From assembly GCA_017992175.1 (NCBI GenBank), contig JAGOPD010000003.1:71811-112155 (forward strand): a DNA stretch of 40,345 nucleotides, read 5' to 3'. A model generated the notes under the pieces. That model made no database searches. It was not told where the DNA came from and saw only the letters and a list, made by a program, of their open reading frames with translations. This stretch comes from Candidatus Saccharicenans sp. (GTDB lineage Bacteria; Acidobacteriota; Aminicenantia; Aminicenantales; Saccharicenantaceae). A program made the position numbers and the translations under genes. Of the stretch, positions 16,254 to 24,481 are shown in pieces (positions within the stretch are counted from its first letter, which is position 1; every line of letters begins with the position of its first letter).

Positions 16254-17951
16254 ATGGAAAAACGCTTAATTTTGGCTATTGTCCTTTCTTTTTTAATTCT
16301 TTTTCTTTTCCAGCTGATTTTTGTCAAACCTCAACCAGCGCCTCCTGTCCCGGCTGAGACAGGAACAGAAACAGCGGCCGTGGAAAGCCAGCCGGCCGGC
16401 GGCGAGCGACAAGAGAATGAAAAATCACTGCCTCCCGGACAAATGGCAGGAACGGGTGAGGTTATAACTTCTGACCGGGAGCAGGAAATTACTATTGATA
16501 CTCCACTCTATGCTGCCACCTGGAGTAATAAGGGCGGAGTCCTCAAAAGCTGGAAATTGAAAAATCAGCTGAAAAAAATTCCCAGCCAAAAGAATCCGGA
16601 AAGGGAGCCCCTGGATCTGGTCCCGGACTCAGCTTTGGCCACCGGGTTATTTCCATTTTCGCTGCAGCTGGCTGCCGAGGATTTAAACAACCTGGCTAAT
16701 AACAGCCTTTACCGGGTCAACACTCAACGGCTGGAGTTAGCCGCGGATCAAAAAGGAGAGCTCATACTTGAGTATTCCGATGGGAATAGAGTAAAAATCA
16801 AAAAACATTTAACTTTTGAGGGACAGAATTATAATTTCAAGACCCAGCTGACCGTGGAAGTTGATGGGCGCCAGATTGAGCCCGTCATTCTGTGGGGGCC
16901 CGGAATCGGTACCCTGAGTCCCGAGGAAATGAAGGAAAAATTCAGTGCTAACCGGGGTGCGGTTTTTCTGGTTAACCATAAGGCTCAGAGGTTAAATGAG
17001 AAAAAAATCAAGCCTTTATCTGAGTCAATCCGTTATAGCGGAGTTGGCTGGTCAGCTTATGAGGAAAACTATTTTGCGGCTATTTTCCTTCTGGACCAGG
17101 TGAAAAGCCAGTCTTATGCTTTCCGTCTGGATCACCAGGAAACGAAGCCCGATGGCCAGAAGGCGGCTGTCCCCTATTATTATCTGGCTTTTACCCAGCC
17201 GTCTGAAGCCTATCTCGGTCCAAAAGAATATGACCGGCTGACTGCCTATGGTCACGAAGTTAAGAAGGTCATCAATTTTGGCTTCTTGGGATTTATCGCT
17301 GAATATTTACTGGTCGCTACCAAGTATATCTATAAATTTTTCCCCAACTGGGGTATAGCCATCATCATTATGACCTTTATCATCAAGATACTGCTTTTCC
17401 CCCTGACTTACAGTTCGACCAAGTCGATGGCCAAAATGCAGGAACTTCAGCCCAAGATCAAAGCTTTGCAGGCCAAATATAAAAAAGCCAAGCAGGATAT
17501 GGGACAAAGACAGAAGATGAACGAAGAGATGATGAAGCTCTATAAAGAGCACGGCATAAACCCGGCCGGCGGTTGTTTACCTCTTCTGGTTCAGCTTCCT
17601 ATTTTCTGGGGATTTTTCCGGATGCTGGTGGTAGCAGTCGAATTGAGGCAAAGCCCATTTGTTTTCTGGATTAAGGATCTATCGGTCAAAGACCCTTATT
17701 ATATAACCCCGGTATTGATGGGTATCACTCAGTATATATCGCAGAAAATGACCCCGTCTACGGCTGATCCAGCTCAGCAAAGAATCATGCTGCTTATGCC
17801 CTTTATTTTCACCATTTTCTTCATGAATTTTCAGGCCGGGCTGGTTCTTTACTGGTTGACCAGCAATGTTCTCCAAATAGCTCAGCAGGCCATTATGAAT
17901 AAAATGATGGCCAGCAAGAGGGGAAAAAATGGCAAAAGAAACAAAAAATAA
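16254..17951 (+). CDS. yidC: Membrane protein insertase YidC
   Basis: A 565-residue Oxa1/YidC/Alb3 insertase of the diderm type. TM1 (RLILAIVLSFLILFLFQLIFV, residues 3-23) is followed by a Gln/Glu/Pro-rich linker, a large periplasmic P1 domain of beta-supersandwich type (about 75-345) and a C-terminal insertase core with five TMs in total. The core includes FFPNWGIAIIIMTFIIKILLFPLTYSS, with the conserved cytoplasmic hairpin (MQELQPKIKALQAKYK...MNEEMMKLYKEHGINPAGGCLP). The positively charged tail KRGKNGKRNKK can contact ribosomes. GAGG lies 5 nt before the ATG. It overlaps khpB by 23 nt. Confidence 0.96.
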   Translation: MEKRLILAIVLSFLILFLFQLIFVKPQPAPPVPAETGTETAAVESQPAGGERQENEKSLPPGQMAGTGEVITSDREQEITIDTPLYAATWSNKGGVLKSWKLKNQLKKIPSQKNPEREPLDLVPDSALATGLFPFSLQLAAEDLNNLANNSLYRVNTQRLELAADQKGELILEYSDGNRVKIKKHLTFEGQNYNFKTQLTVEVDGRQIEPVILWGPGIGTLSPEEMKEKFSANRGAVFLVNHKAQRLNEKKIKPLSESIRYSGVGWSAYEENYFAAIFLLDQVKSQSYAFRLDHQETKPDGQKAAVPYYYLAFTQPSEAYLGPKEYDRLTAYGHEVKKVINFGFLGFIAEYLLVATKYIYKFFPNWGIAIIIMTFIIKILLFPLTYSSTKSMAKMQELQPKIKALQAKYKKAKQDMGQRQKMNEEMMKLYKEHGINPAGGCLPLLVQLPIFWGFFRMLVVAVELRQSPFVFWIKDLSVKDPYYITPVLMGITQYISQKMTPSTADPAQQRIMLLMPFIFTIFFMNFQAGLVLYWLTSNVLQIAQQAIMNKMMASKRGKNGKRNKK

Positions 17952-18609
17952 TCACCCCGTTGGTCAGCAACCTGTTGAAAAGAAAGAGTTTACCGGCAGG
18001 AGCCTGGAAGATGTGCTCAGCCTGGCCGAGCATGTTTTGAAAGCTGCCCGGGAAGAAATGGACTATGAAATTGTCACTGAAAAGACCAGACTTTTTGGTT
18101 TAAAGAACAAGGAAATTGTTATCAGAGCCTGGCCGCGCCAGGTAAATGAAATTAATTTAGTGGACAATTTTTTGAAACAGCTTCTGAGCCTTTTACCTTT
18201 TAATCTGACCTTTGAGGTTAAGAAGAGAGAGCAGCTAGTTTATGTGATCTTCGGAGGGGAAGATAAACACTGGCTGCTTAAAGACGATGGAGCTTTACTC
18301 CTGGCTATTCAGCACCTCCTAAATAAGATTTCGCCGGTCAAGGTTCAGGTCGACTGCGAATTTTTCCGGCGACGGAAAGAAAAACAGCTCAAGGAATTTG
18401 CAGCTGAGATAGCTCAAAAAGTTAAAGAGACCGGTCAGGAAGAAATCCTCGATTTTATGAATCCTTATGAACGCCGGATCGTCCATATTGCTGTTAATCA
18501 GATACCAGGACTGACCACTGAAAGCCTGGGCGAGGGCTTTTTAAAAAAGGTCAGGGTTTTTAAAATTAATGGCCCCGGTCAAAAAAAGCATTTCGATCAG
18601 GAAGGATAG
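17929..18609 (+). CDS. khpB: RNA-binding protein KhpB (Jag/EloR)
   Basis: 226 residues with three domains: an N-terminal Jag_N region (FTGRSLEDVLSLAEHVLKAAREEMDYEIVTEKTRLFGLKNKEIVIRA; about 18-68), a KH domain (about 80-155) and a C-terminal R3H domain (NPYERRIVHIAVNQIPGLTTESLGEG; Arg and His of RxxxH visible). In Gram-positives it forms a complex with KhpA and influences cell elongation and mRNA levels. The start lies inside yidC, with GAGGGG 5 nt upstream. The KH part lacks an obvious GxxG loop (GGEDKHW stands near it), so RNA contact may rest mainly on R3H. Confidence 0.9.
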   Translation: MAKETKNNHPVGQQPVEKKEFTGRSLEDVLSLAEHVLKAAREEMDYEIVTEKTRLFGLKNKEIVIRAWPRQVNEINLVDNFLKQLLSLLPFNLTFEVKKREQLVYVIFGGEDKHWLLKDDGALLLAIQHLLNKISPVKVQVDCEFFRRRKEKQLKEFAAEIAQKVKETGQEEILDFMNPYERRIVHIAVNQIPGLTTESLGEGFLKKVRVFKINGPGQKKHFDQEG

Positions 18610-18626
18610 GGCCGGGTATCTGCCTA

Positions 18627-18655
18627 TTTACTATCTAACTCCGTCCGGATAAAAT
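18627..18655 (+). promoter_or_regulatory. mnmE promoter, predicted leaderless start
   Basis: TTTACT (18627-18632), a 17-bp spacer and TAAAAT (18650-18655). Six nt (TAGAAT) separate the -10 from the mnmE ATG at 18662, and no Shine-Dalgarno is present in the 52-bp gap after khpB. Confidence 0.6.
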
Positions 18656-18661
18656 TAGAAT

Positions 18662-20038
18662 ATGAACGAGAGCCTGGATGATACTATTATCGCTATTTCC
18701 ACTCCTCAGGGGACAGGTGGCCTGGGCCTGATCAGGCTCAGCGGGCAGCAGGCTCTGGCAATAAGTCAAAAAATCTTCCTTTCTAAAAAATTGAACCCGG
18801 CTGACCACCCGGGCTTGATGTGTTTTGGTTATCTGGTTGATTCTGATAAAAATGAGCAGCTTGATGCCGGCTATATATGTTATTTTAGACCTGAAGTGTC
18901 TTATACCCGGGAAGAAGTAGTGGAAATCAGCCTTCACGGTTCCCCGGTAATTCTGGAAGAGGCAGTGAAGCAGGGAATCAAACACGGCGCGCGTCTGGCC
19001 CGTCCTGGAGAGTTCACACTTAGAGCTTATCTTCACGGCCGGATTGATATTGTCCAGGCTGAAGCTATCAATGATCTAATTAGAGCTGTCTCTGTCGAGC
19101 AGGCCAGGATATCTTTTCGCCAGGCGGAGGGAAGCCTGTCCGGCAAGATACAGAAAATAAGGCAGGAGATAGTTGAAGTTCTGGCCAGTATCGAAGCCAG
19201 TCTGGAGTTTCCAGAAGATGATCTCGACCTGAACCAGAACGAAATAAACGGCCGGCTGGAGAAACTAATTAAAGAGTTGCAAAAAGTTATCTGGAGCTAT
19301 GAGCAGGGCAGAGCCAGGCTGGAAGGCTTGACTATCGCTCTGGTAGGTAAAACCAACGCTGGTAAGTCAACTCTTTTTAATGCTCTGCTGGAGGAAGACA
19401 GGGCTATTGTAACGCCTTATCCGGGGACGACCAGGGATTTTATCAGAGAGAATCTGCTATTAGATGGAATCTTGATGAAACTCATCGATACGGCTGGTTT
19501 TGGCCCGGCCGGCAATCAGGCCGAAGAAGCAGGTATTAACCGGGCGCAAGATATAGCTGCCAGAGCCGACGGCTTGTTGATTGTCCTGGATTCTTCCCGC
19601 CCGGCCAGCCAGGAAGATTTTTATCTACTGGACAGGTTTCAGGGGAAAAAAAGAATTATTGTCTTTAATAAGAGCGATCTTGAGCGGGTAATTGACCGCG
19701 ACCAGATTATTTCCGAAAATAAGGAACAGCTGTGGCTTGAGGTCTCAGCCCTGACTGGAGAGAATGTTGATCGGCTGAAAAAGCTGATGCTGGCAGCTTT
19801 TGCTCCTACAGAAAAAATGCCAGATGAAATCGTCCTCCACGAACGGCAGAAAATATTAATAGAGCAGATGGCAGGCCACTTAGAAGAGGCCAGGCTAAAG
19901 CTGCAGTCAGGCTATGGGCTGGAAATAGTGGCTGAAGAGATCAAAGAAGTCTTACCGGTCATTGGCGAATTTACGGGTGAGATAAAATCGGCTGAAGTTA
20001 TTGAGGCCATTTTTGGCCGTTTCTGCCTGGGAAAATGA
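18662..20038 (+). CDS. mnmE: tRNA modification GTPase MnmE
   Basis: With MnmG it installs the carboxymethylaminomethyl group on wobble uridine 34 of certain tRNAs. The 458 residues contain the N-terminal folate-binding domain ([34 protein letters not shown]), the helical domain and the G domain: P-loop GKTNAGKST (229-237, with Lys-Thr where most have a Gly-x-Pro), PGTTRDF switch, DTAGFG (276-281) and NKSD. It ends in the invariant C-terminal CxGK as CLGK, with the catalytic Cys at 455. The start is immediately downstream of a -10 box, implying a leaderless message. The stop overlaps mnmG. Confidence 0.96.
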   Translation: MNESLDDTIIAISTPQGTGGLGLIRLSGQQALAISQKIFLSKKLNPADHPGLMCFGYLVDSDKNEQLDAGYICYFRPEVSYTREEVVEISLHGSPVILEEAVKQGIKHGARLARPGEFTLRAYLHGRIDIVQAEAINDLIRAVSVEQARISFRQAEGSLSGKIQKIRQEIVEVLASIEASLEFPEDDLDLNQNEINGRLEKLIKELQKVIWSYEQGRARLEGLTIALVGKTNAGKSTLFNALLEEDRAIVTPYPGTTRDFIRENLLLDGILMKLIDTAGFGPAGNQAEEAGINRAQDIAARADGLLIVLDSSRPASQEDFYLLDRFQGKKRIIVFNKSDLERVIDRDQIISENKEQLWLEVSALTGENVDRLKKLMLAAFAPTEKMPDEIVLHERQKILIEQMAGHLEEARLKLQSGYGLEIVAEEIKEVLPVIGEFTGEIKSAEVIEAIFGRFCLGK

Positions 20039-21918
20039 AGATGGCCAGTTTTGATGAAGAATTTGAGGTGGTGGTGGTCGGAGCCGGACATGCCGGTTGC
20101 GAAGCAGCGGTGGCCGCGGCCAGAATGGGGGCTAAGACCTGTCTCTTTACCATTCATCTGGAGACTATAGCCCAGATGTCCTGCAATCCAGCCATTGGCG
20201 GACTGGCCAAAGGCCAGCTGGTCAGGGAAATTGATGCTCTGGGGGGATTGATGGGCCTCCTGGCTGATGAAACCGGCCTGCACTTCCGCCTGCTAAATCG
20301 CAGCCGGGGAGCAGCCGTCCAGGGTCCAAGAGCCCAGTGTGATAAAGCTGCCTACCGGCTGACCATGAAAAAATGGCTGGAAGAGGTGCCAGGTTTAAGG
20401 ATCTGGCAGGCAATAATAACTGGGCTCATTATTGATAATGGTCAGATAAAAGGGGTGATCACTAAGGATGACAGCCGGATTAAAGCTGGCTCAGTTATTC
20501 TTACCCCTGGGACTTTTCTTAATGGCCTTATCCATATCGGACTTGAACATTATCCGGCTGGCCGGGCTAATGAGCCGCCAGCTACGGAACTGGCTGAAGC
20601 CTTAAAGGCTGCTGGTCTCAGAGTATTAAGGCTTAAGACCGGGACGCCAATGAGGCTGGCTAAGGATTCGATTGACTGGACCAAATTCCAGGGCCAGCCG
20701 GGCGACGATCAGCCGGTAGCCCTGTCTTTCCGAACAAAGAAAAAATTGGAGAACCGGGTCATCTGTTATATTGGCTATACCAATGAAAGAACCCATGAAG
20801 TTATTAAAAATAATTTAGGACAATCCCCTCTTTATAGCGGGAAGATTAAGGGCATAGGCCCGCGCTATTGCCCGTCCATTGAGGACAAAGTAATCAAATT
20901 TCCTCATCATGCCCGCCATCAGTTTTTTTTAGAGCCGGAAGGCTTAAATACGGGCGAAATCTATGTTAATGGCCTGTCTTCCAGCCTGCCTTACCGGGTC
21001 CAGAGGGAAATTTTGCAGACCATTCCCGGGCTTGATCAGGCCGAGATGCTAAGGCCGGCCTATGGAATTGAATATGATGCGGTTTTCCCCCTTGAATTGG
21101 AACCAACTCTGGAGACCAAAAAAATAAAAGGCCTGTACTTAGCCGGTCAGATCAACGGGACGTCGGGCTACGAGGAGGCGGCTGCCCAGGGTTTGATGGC
21201 CGGGATCAATGCTGTTTTGAAACTCCGCGGCCAACCAGCTTTCGCCCTTGGCCGCCATGAGGCTTATATTGGAGTTCTTATTGATGACCTGATTTCCCAT
21301 GGGGTAGAAGAGCCATATCGCCTTTTTACCTCCAGGGCTGAATATCGTCTGAATTTGAGGCTGGATAATGCCGATGCCCGTCTATTACCATATGGTTTTC
21401 AGCTGGGATTAATTAAAGAGAATGAATACAGGGAATTTTTAGAGAAGCAGGCTAAGGCCAGGCAAGTCACGGAATTTTTTAAAACAGAAAAAATCTCTGG
21501 TGAGAATAAGGAGCCGGTAACTGCCTTCAATTATTTAAAACAGCCGGGAGTTTCTTTCGAGGAAGTGACCCGGCAATTAACTTTACCTGTACTGTTGAAC
21601 GAAGAGGAAAAAAGATATGTTGAAGCCGAAATCAAATATGAAGGTTATATTAAAAAACAAGAGAGGGAAATTAACAGGCTAAAAAAAATAGATCAGATCA
21701 ATTTGCCAGCAGGGCTTAACTTTAATGATATTCCCGGTTTAAGTTTGGAAATCACGGAAAAACTGAACAAAATTAAACCCGGGACTCTCGGAGAAGTTAA
21801 AAAAATCTCTGGAATTACGCCAGCAGCTATTTATAATATCTATTTGTATCTGGAAATATTTAAGAAAAGGCAGCCCAGGGCTGATGTTCCACGTGGAACA
21901 AATGAGGTATCTGGTTAG
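20035..21918 (+). CDS. mnmG: tRNA uridine-5-carboxymethylaminomethyl modification enzyme MnmG (GidA)
   Basis: An FAD-dependent partner of MnmE, 627 residues. It shows the dinucleotide-binding [21 protein letters not shown] (anchor [10 protein letters not shown]), [23 protein letters not shown], the catalytic-Cys region ..[32 protein letters not shown], and the C-terminal helical domain that binds MnmE. The start overlaps the mnmE stop; an ATG at 20041 is an alternative. The last dozen residues ([12 protein letters not shown]) look unlike family ends because that DNA holds a perfect parS palindrome. parA begins right after the TAG. The rsmG gene that often follows mnmG is missing. Confidence 0.96.
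   Translation: MKMASFDEEFEVVVVGAGHAGCEAAVAAARMGAKTCLFTIHLETIAQMSCNPAIGGLAKGQLVREIDALGGLMGLLADETGLHFRLLNRSRGAAVQGPRAQCDKAAYRLTMKKWLEEVPGLRIWQAIITGLIIDNGQIKGVITKDDSRIKAGSVILTPGTFLNGLIHIGLEHYPAGRANEPPATELAEALKAAGLRVLRLKTGTPMRLAKDSIDWTKFQGQPGDDQPVALSFRTKKKLENRVICYIGYTNERTHEVIKNNLGQSPLYSGKIKGIGPRYCPSIEDKVIKFPHHARHQFFLEPEGLNTGEIYVNGLSSSLPYRVQREILQTIPGLDQAEMLRPAYGIEYDAVFPLELEPTLETKKIKGLYLAGQINGTSGYEEAAAQGLMAGINAVLKLRGQPAFALGRHEAYIGVLIDDLISHGVEEPYRLFTSRAEYRLNLRLDNADARLLPYGFQLGLIKENEYREFLEKQAKARQVTEFFKTEKISGENKEPVTAFNYLKQPGVSFEEVTRQLTLPVLLNEEEKRYVEAEIKYEGYIKKQEREINRLKKIDQINLPAGLNFNDIPGLSLEITEKLNKIKPGTLGEVKKISGITPAAIYNIYLYLEIFKKRQPRADVPRGTNEVSG
21885..21900. promoter_or_regulatory. parS: parS centromere-like site
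   Basis: TGTTCCACGTGGAACA is a perfect 16-bp palindrome and matches the bacterial chromosomal parS consensus TGTTnCACGTGnAACA. It lies in the mnmG coding sequence (codons for Asp-Val-Pro-Arg-Gly-Thr), 19 bp before the parA start. ParB encoded just downstream would nucleate here. It is the only copy I noticed in the window. Confidence 0.93.
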
Positions 21919-22674
21919 ATGAATAAGATCGTGGCCGTTGCCAACCAAAAAGGCGGGGTAGGTAAAACTACCACCGCTATAAATCTGGGTGCCGCCCTGG
22001 CTCTTAAAAATTACCGGGTTTTGCTGCTGGATTTTGATCCTCAGGGCATGGCCACCGTCGGCCTGGGCCAGTCCAAAGTCCGTGGTCAGGGCATTTACCA
22101 GGTGATTTTAAACGGGCAGGGAATAATGGATTGCCTGGTCAATACCGCGGTGGCCAACCTCTATCTCTGTGCCTGCTCTCCTGAACTGAGCGGGGCGGAA
22201 GCTGAATTATTTAACGCTCCTGATAGAGAAAAAAGGTTGAAACTGGCTCTGGCCGAGGTAAGGAAGCTGTTTAATTTTATCCTAATAGATTGCCCGCCTT
22301 CTCTTGGTTTCCTGACTATTAATGCTCTGGCGGCGGCTGATTCAATCCTCATTCCAGTTCAGGCAGAGTTCTTTTGCCTGGAAGGTATACCTGATTTATT
22401 TCATACACTTGATATGGTCAGGACTTATTTTAATCCTCAGCTCTATATCGAGGGTATCCTGTTGACCATGTTCGATGAGAGAACTAATCTGGCCCGCCAG
22501 GTAGCTGAGGAAATTAAAAATTCCCTGAAAGGGATTCTTTTGAACACGGTCATACCCAGAAGTATCAGGCTGGCCGAGGCACCCAGCTTTGGGCAGCCCG
22601 TTATGCTTTATGACCCGAAATCGAGAGGAGCCCAGGCCTATCTTAATTTAGCAGAGGAGTTGATAAGCAAATGA
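21919..22674 (+). CDS. parA: Chromosome-partitioning ATPase ParA (Soj)
   Basis: A 251-residue Walker-type ATPase that binds DNA non-specifically in the ATP state and moves ParB-parS complexes. The deviant Walker A is VANQKGGVGKTTTAINLG (residues 6-23, with the signature Lys of KGGVGKTT), Walker A' is LLLDFDPQGMATVGLG, and Walker B is FILIDCPPSLGFLTINAL. The C-terminal part (TVIPRSIRLAEAPSFGQPVMLYDPKSRGAQAYLNLAEEL) is typical of chromosomal Soj proteins without the N-terminal extension of plasmid ParAs. The stop overlaps parB (ATGA). Confidence 0.96.
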   Translation: MNKIVAVANQKGGVGKTTTAINLGAALALKNYRVLLLDFDPQGMATVGLGQSKVRGQGIYQVILNGQGIMDCLVNTAVANLYLCACSPELSGAEAELFNAPDREKRLKLALAEVRKLFNFILIDCPPSLGFLTINALAAADSILIPVQAEFFCLEGIPDLFHTLDMVRTYFNPQLYIEGILLTMFDERTNLARQVAEEIKNSLKGILLNTVIPRSIRLAEAPSFGQPVMLYDPKSRGAQAYLNLAEELISK

Positions 22675-23519
22675 CGAAAAAAGCACTGGGGAAAGGCCTC
22701 GGGGCGTTTATACCCGAGGAATTTGGCATTCTTAAAGAAGACCGTTATGCCGAGGTGGAAATAGAAAAAATCAGGCCTAATCCCCGGCAGCCAAGAACAG
22801 TTTTTGATGAAGCTTCCATAGATGAGCTGGCCGGGTCAATTAGAGAAACCGGGATTATCCAGCCTCTCCTGGTCGTTCCACAAGATGATTATTACCAGAT
22901 AGTGGTCGGGGAAAGAAGATGGCGGGCGGCCCAAAAAGCTGGCCTGAGGGTGGTTCCGGTCATAGTCAGAAATATGCCTGAAGATAAGCAGCTGGAAGTG
23001 TCTTTGATAGAAAATATCCACCGGGAAGATTTAAATCCTCTGGAAATTGCCGAGGCTTTTGAACATTTGGTGGCGCAGTTAGGTCTGACTCAGCAGGAAA
23101 TTGCTGACAAGGTCGGCAAAGACCGGGCCTCGGTGGCCAATTATATACGGCTCCTTAAATTGCCGGAGGACACTAAAAAGTTGATCCGGGAAGAAAAACT
23201 TTCTATGGGGCAGGCCAGAGCTATTCTGGCTCTTGAAGATGAAGAACTACAAAGAAAAATTGCCCTCCTGGCGGTAGAAAAGTCTTTATCAGTTAGAGAA
23301 ACGGAAAGGCTGGTTCAGAGATATAAGGAAAAACCTCCTCGTGCCCAGAAATCACTGGAAGATCCCGACCTGAAAGCCCTGGAGGAAGAATTGATTCGCT
23401 GGCTGGGAACCAAAGTAACAATCAGCGGCCAGCGAAACAAGGGAACAATCCGGATTTTTTATTTTTCCTTAGAGGAGCTTAACCGGATTTATGACAGGAT
23501 AAAAGGAGTTAAATTATGA
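22671..23519 (+). CDS. parB: Chromosome-partitioning protein ParB (Spo0J)
   Basis: A 282-residue parS-binding CTP-dependent clamp. It begins with a ParA-stimulating N-terminus (KKALGKGLGAFIPE), then the CTPase/ParB-N domain with IRPNPRQPRTVFDEASIDELAGSIRETGIIQPLLV and GERRWRAAQKAGL (box II), NIHREDLNPLEIAEAFEHL, a helix-turn-helix (LTQQEIADKVGKDRASVANYIRLLKLP) and a C-terminal dimerisation domain (GTIRIFYFSLEELNRIYDRI). All expected parts are present, so it should act on the parS at 21885-21900. It overlaps both neighbours by 4 nt. Confidence 0.96.
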   Translation: MTKKALGKGLGAFIPEEFGILKEDRYAEVEIEKIRPNPRQPRTVFDEASIDELAGSIRETGIIQPLLVVPQDDYYQIVVGERRWRAAQKAGLRVVPVIVRNMPEDKQLEVSLIENIHREDLNPLEIAEAFEHLVAQLGLTQQEIADKVGKDRASVANYIRLLKLPEDTKKLIREEKLSMGQARAILALEDEELQRKIALLAVEKSLSVRETERLVQRYKEKPPRAQKSLEDPDLKALEEELIRWLGTKVTISGQRNKGTIRIFYFSLEELNRIYDRIKGVKL

Positions 23520-23926
23520 AAGAAAAAGAAAAAGTCAGAGAAATTGTGGAAGAATCACATCTGGCCGGTCTGATTGACCAGGGGACGGAATTAAAAGGAG
23601 AATTGAATTTTAGGGGTTCTTTCAGAATAGAGGGCTATTTCCAGGGGAAAATAAATTCAGATTCCATGCTGATCATAGGTGAAAAAGGGAAAGTAGAAGC
23701 CGAAGTAAAAGTTGGGGAACTAATTATCAATGGTGAAATCCATGGCAACCTGCAAGCTAAAGAAAAAATAGAGGTCCATAATAAAGGCCGGGTTTATGGT
23801 ACGCTGATCACTCCCAAGCTTTTAATTGAGGAGGGATCTTATCTGGAAGCTAATTGTCAGACAGTCAAAGTTGAGGATGAAGGACCGTCCCGGGCGGCAG
23901 AGGTAAAAGAGGAAAAACCCAGTTAA
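23516..23926 (+). CDS. Bactofilin (polymer-forming cytoskeletal protein)
   Basis: 136 residues. The central bactofilin (DUF583) beta-helix runs from about 22 to 110 with repeating hydrophobic/Gly turns (GTELKGELNFRGSFRIEGYFQGKINSDSMLIIGEKGKVEAEVKVGELIINGEIHGNLQAKEKIEVHNKGRVYGTLITPKLLIEEGSYLEANC; the repeat is about 16-18 residues). Short charged tails flank it. Bactofilins assemble without nucleotide into filaments. Co-translation with ParB (4-nt overlap; AAAGGAG 8 nt upstream of the ATG) suggests a role in positioning the segregation machinery, as bactofilins do with ParABS in Myxococcus; that parallel is inference. Confidence 0.92.
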   Translation: MKEKEKVREIVEESHLAGLIDQGTELKGELNFRGSFRIEGYFQGKINSDSMLIIGEKGKVEAEVKVGELIINGEIHGNLQAKEKIEVHNKGRVYGTLITPKLLIEEGSYLEANCQTVKVEDEGPSRAAEVKEEKPS

Positions 23927-24091
23927 AATTCTGCCAGCTGAGGTTGAGATTAACCCGCCTGGCCAATCCATAGAGTAATGCTTAAAGACAGAAATTAATA
24001 TTCAGCCAGGTTTGTTATCACGGTTCTGATCATTTATTTGCTAACAGTTACAGAAATATTATATCATGTTACAAAGATAACTATCAGTCAT

Positions 24092-24119
24092 AACAAACGC
24101 AAGCGTTGTTTTTCTTCTT
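24092..24119 (+). terminator. Possible terminator of the parAB-bactofilin operon
   Basis: AACAAACG and CGTTGTT pair around the loop CAAG with one bulged A, followed by TTTCTTCTT. It lies 166 nt after the bactofilin stop. The stem is AT-rich and short, so confidence is limited. Confidence 0.4.
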
Positions 24120-24175
24120 ACCCGTTCATCAAAAATAGACGGTATTAATTTCACTGCCCGCCAGCAACCTGCCTT

Positions 24176-24204
24176 TTGGCTTTAAAGAGCAGGATATAGA
24201 TAAT
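24176..24204 (+). promoter_or_regulatory. Possible promoter of a structured RNA upstream of pyrG
   Basis: TTGGCT (24176-24181), a 17-bp spacer and GATAAT (24199-24204). The -10 is good and the -35 poor. It would start a transcript near 24211, exactly where the inverted repeats begin. Confidence 0.3.
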
Positions 24205-24210
24205 AAACGA

Positions 24211-24400
24211 TCTCACCTGATCCCTCTTAGTCCTCAAGGCAAAGGCGAACTGCCAGGTGAGTCTGTGGAGAGAGTGTGTATCCCTGGCAGGAGAGCGGCT
24301 GGGCGAAGCCAGGACGAGCCTGCTCCCTTTGGAAGTTTTCCAACCAGACTTGATACTCTGATCTGGTACTTGAGGCATGAGAGGTGATGCCGGCTTTTGT
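24211..24400 (+). ncRNA. Candidate structured RNA with competing helices, no known family
   Basis: The perfect 8-bp pair CTCACCTG (24212-24219) with CAGGTGAG (24254-24261) excludes a second perfect 8-bp pair, CTGCCAGG (24250-24257) with CCTGGCAG (24283-24290), because they share 24254-24257. Further stems are GGCT/AGCC at 24297-24310, TTGGAA/TTCCAA at 24329-24343 and GGCAT/ATGCC at 24374-24391, the last followed by GGCTTTTG. No open frame explains the region. I could not match it to RNase P, tmRNA, 6S, SRP or a riboswitch class. It may be an independent RNA or untranslated DNA with chance pairing. Confidence 0.3.
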
Positions 24401-24412
24401 CCTCCTTCATTC

Positions 24413-24441
24413 TTGAGGTTAAAAAAGCAAAGGATTATAAT
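24413..24441 (+). promoter_or_regulatory. pyrG promoter
   Basis: TTGAGG (24413-24418), a 17-bp spacer and a perfect TATAAT (24436-24441) predict a start near 24448 and a leader of about 34 nt with AAGGGA before the ATG at 24482. No GGGC-type reiterative start as in Bacillus pyrG is seen. Confidence 0.7.
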
Positions 24442-24481
24442 CAGCTTAAATTTGGTTTGGTTAGACATCAAGGGAAAAATT

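Larger units (their letters stand above)
23927..24481. other. 555-bp gene-free region between the parAB-bactofilin operon and pyrG
   Basis: I see no credible gene on either strand. The first part (about 23990-24095) is AT-rich with short GATA/TATC dyads and then a weak hairpin-T-run at 24092-24119. The second part (about 24205-24400) is GC-richer with several inverted repeats that could form a structured RNA. The pyrG promoter is at 24413-24441. No DnaA box (TTATCCACA or one-mismatch variant) was found by eye, so it cannot be called an origin. Confidence 0.6.

Noticed and set aside
24290-24330. Cobalamin riboswitch
   Set aside because: GAAGCCAGGA..CCTGC recalls the conserved core, but the upstream conserved blocks are missing and the gene downstream is pyrG.
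23927-24481. Chromosomal replication origin
   Set aside because: It is AT-rich in part and near parS, but I found no DnaA boxes close to TTATCCACA and dnaA is not adjacent.
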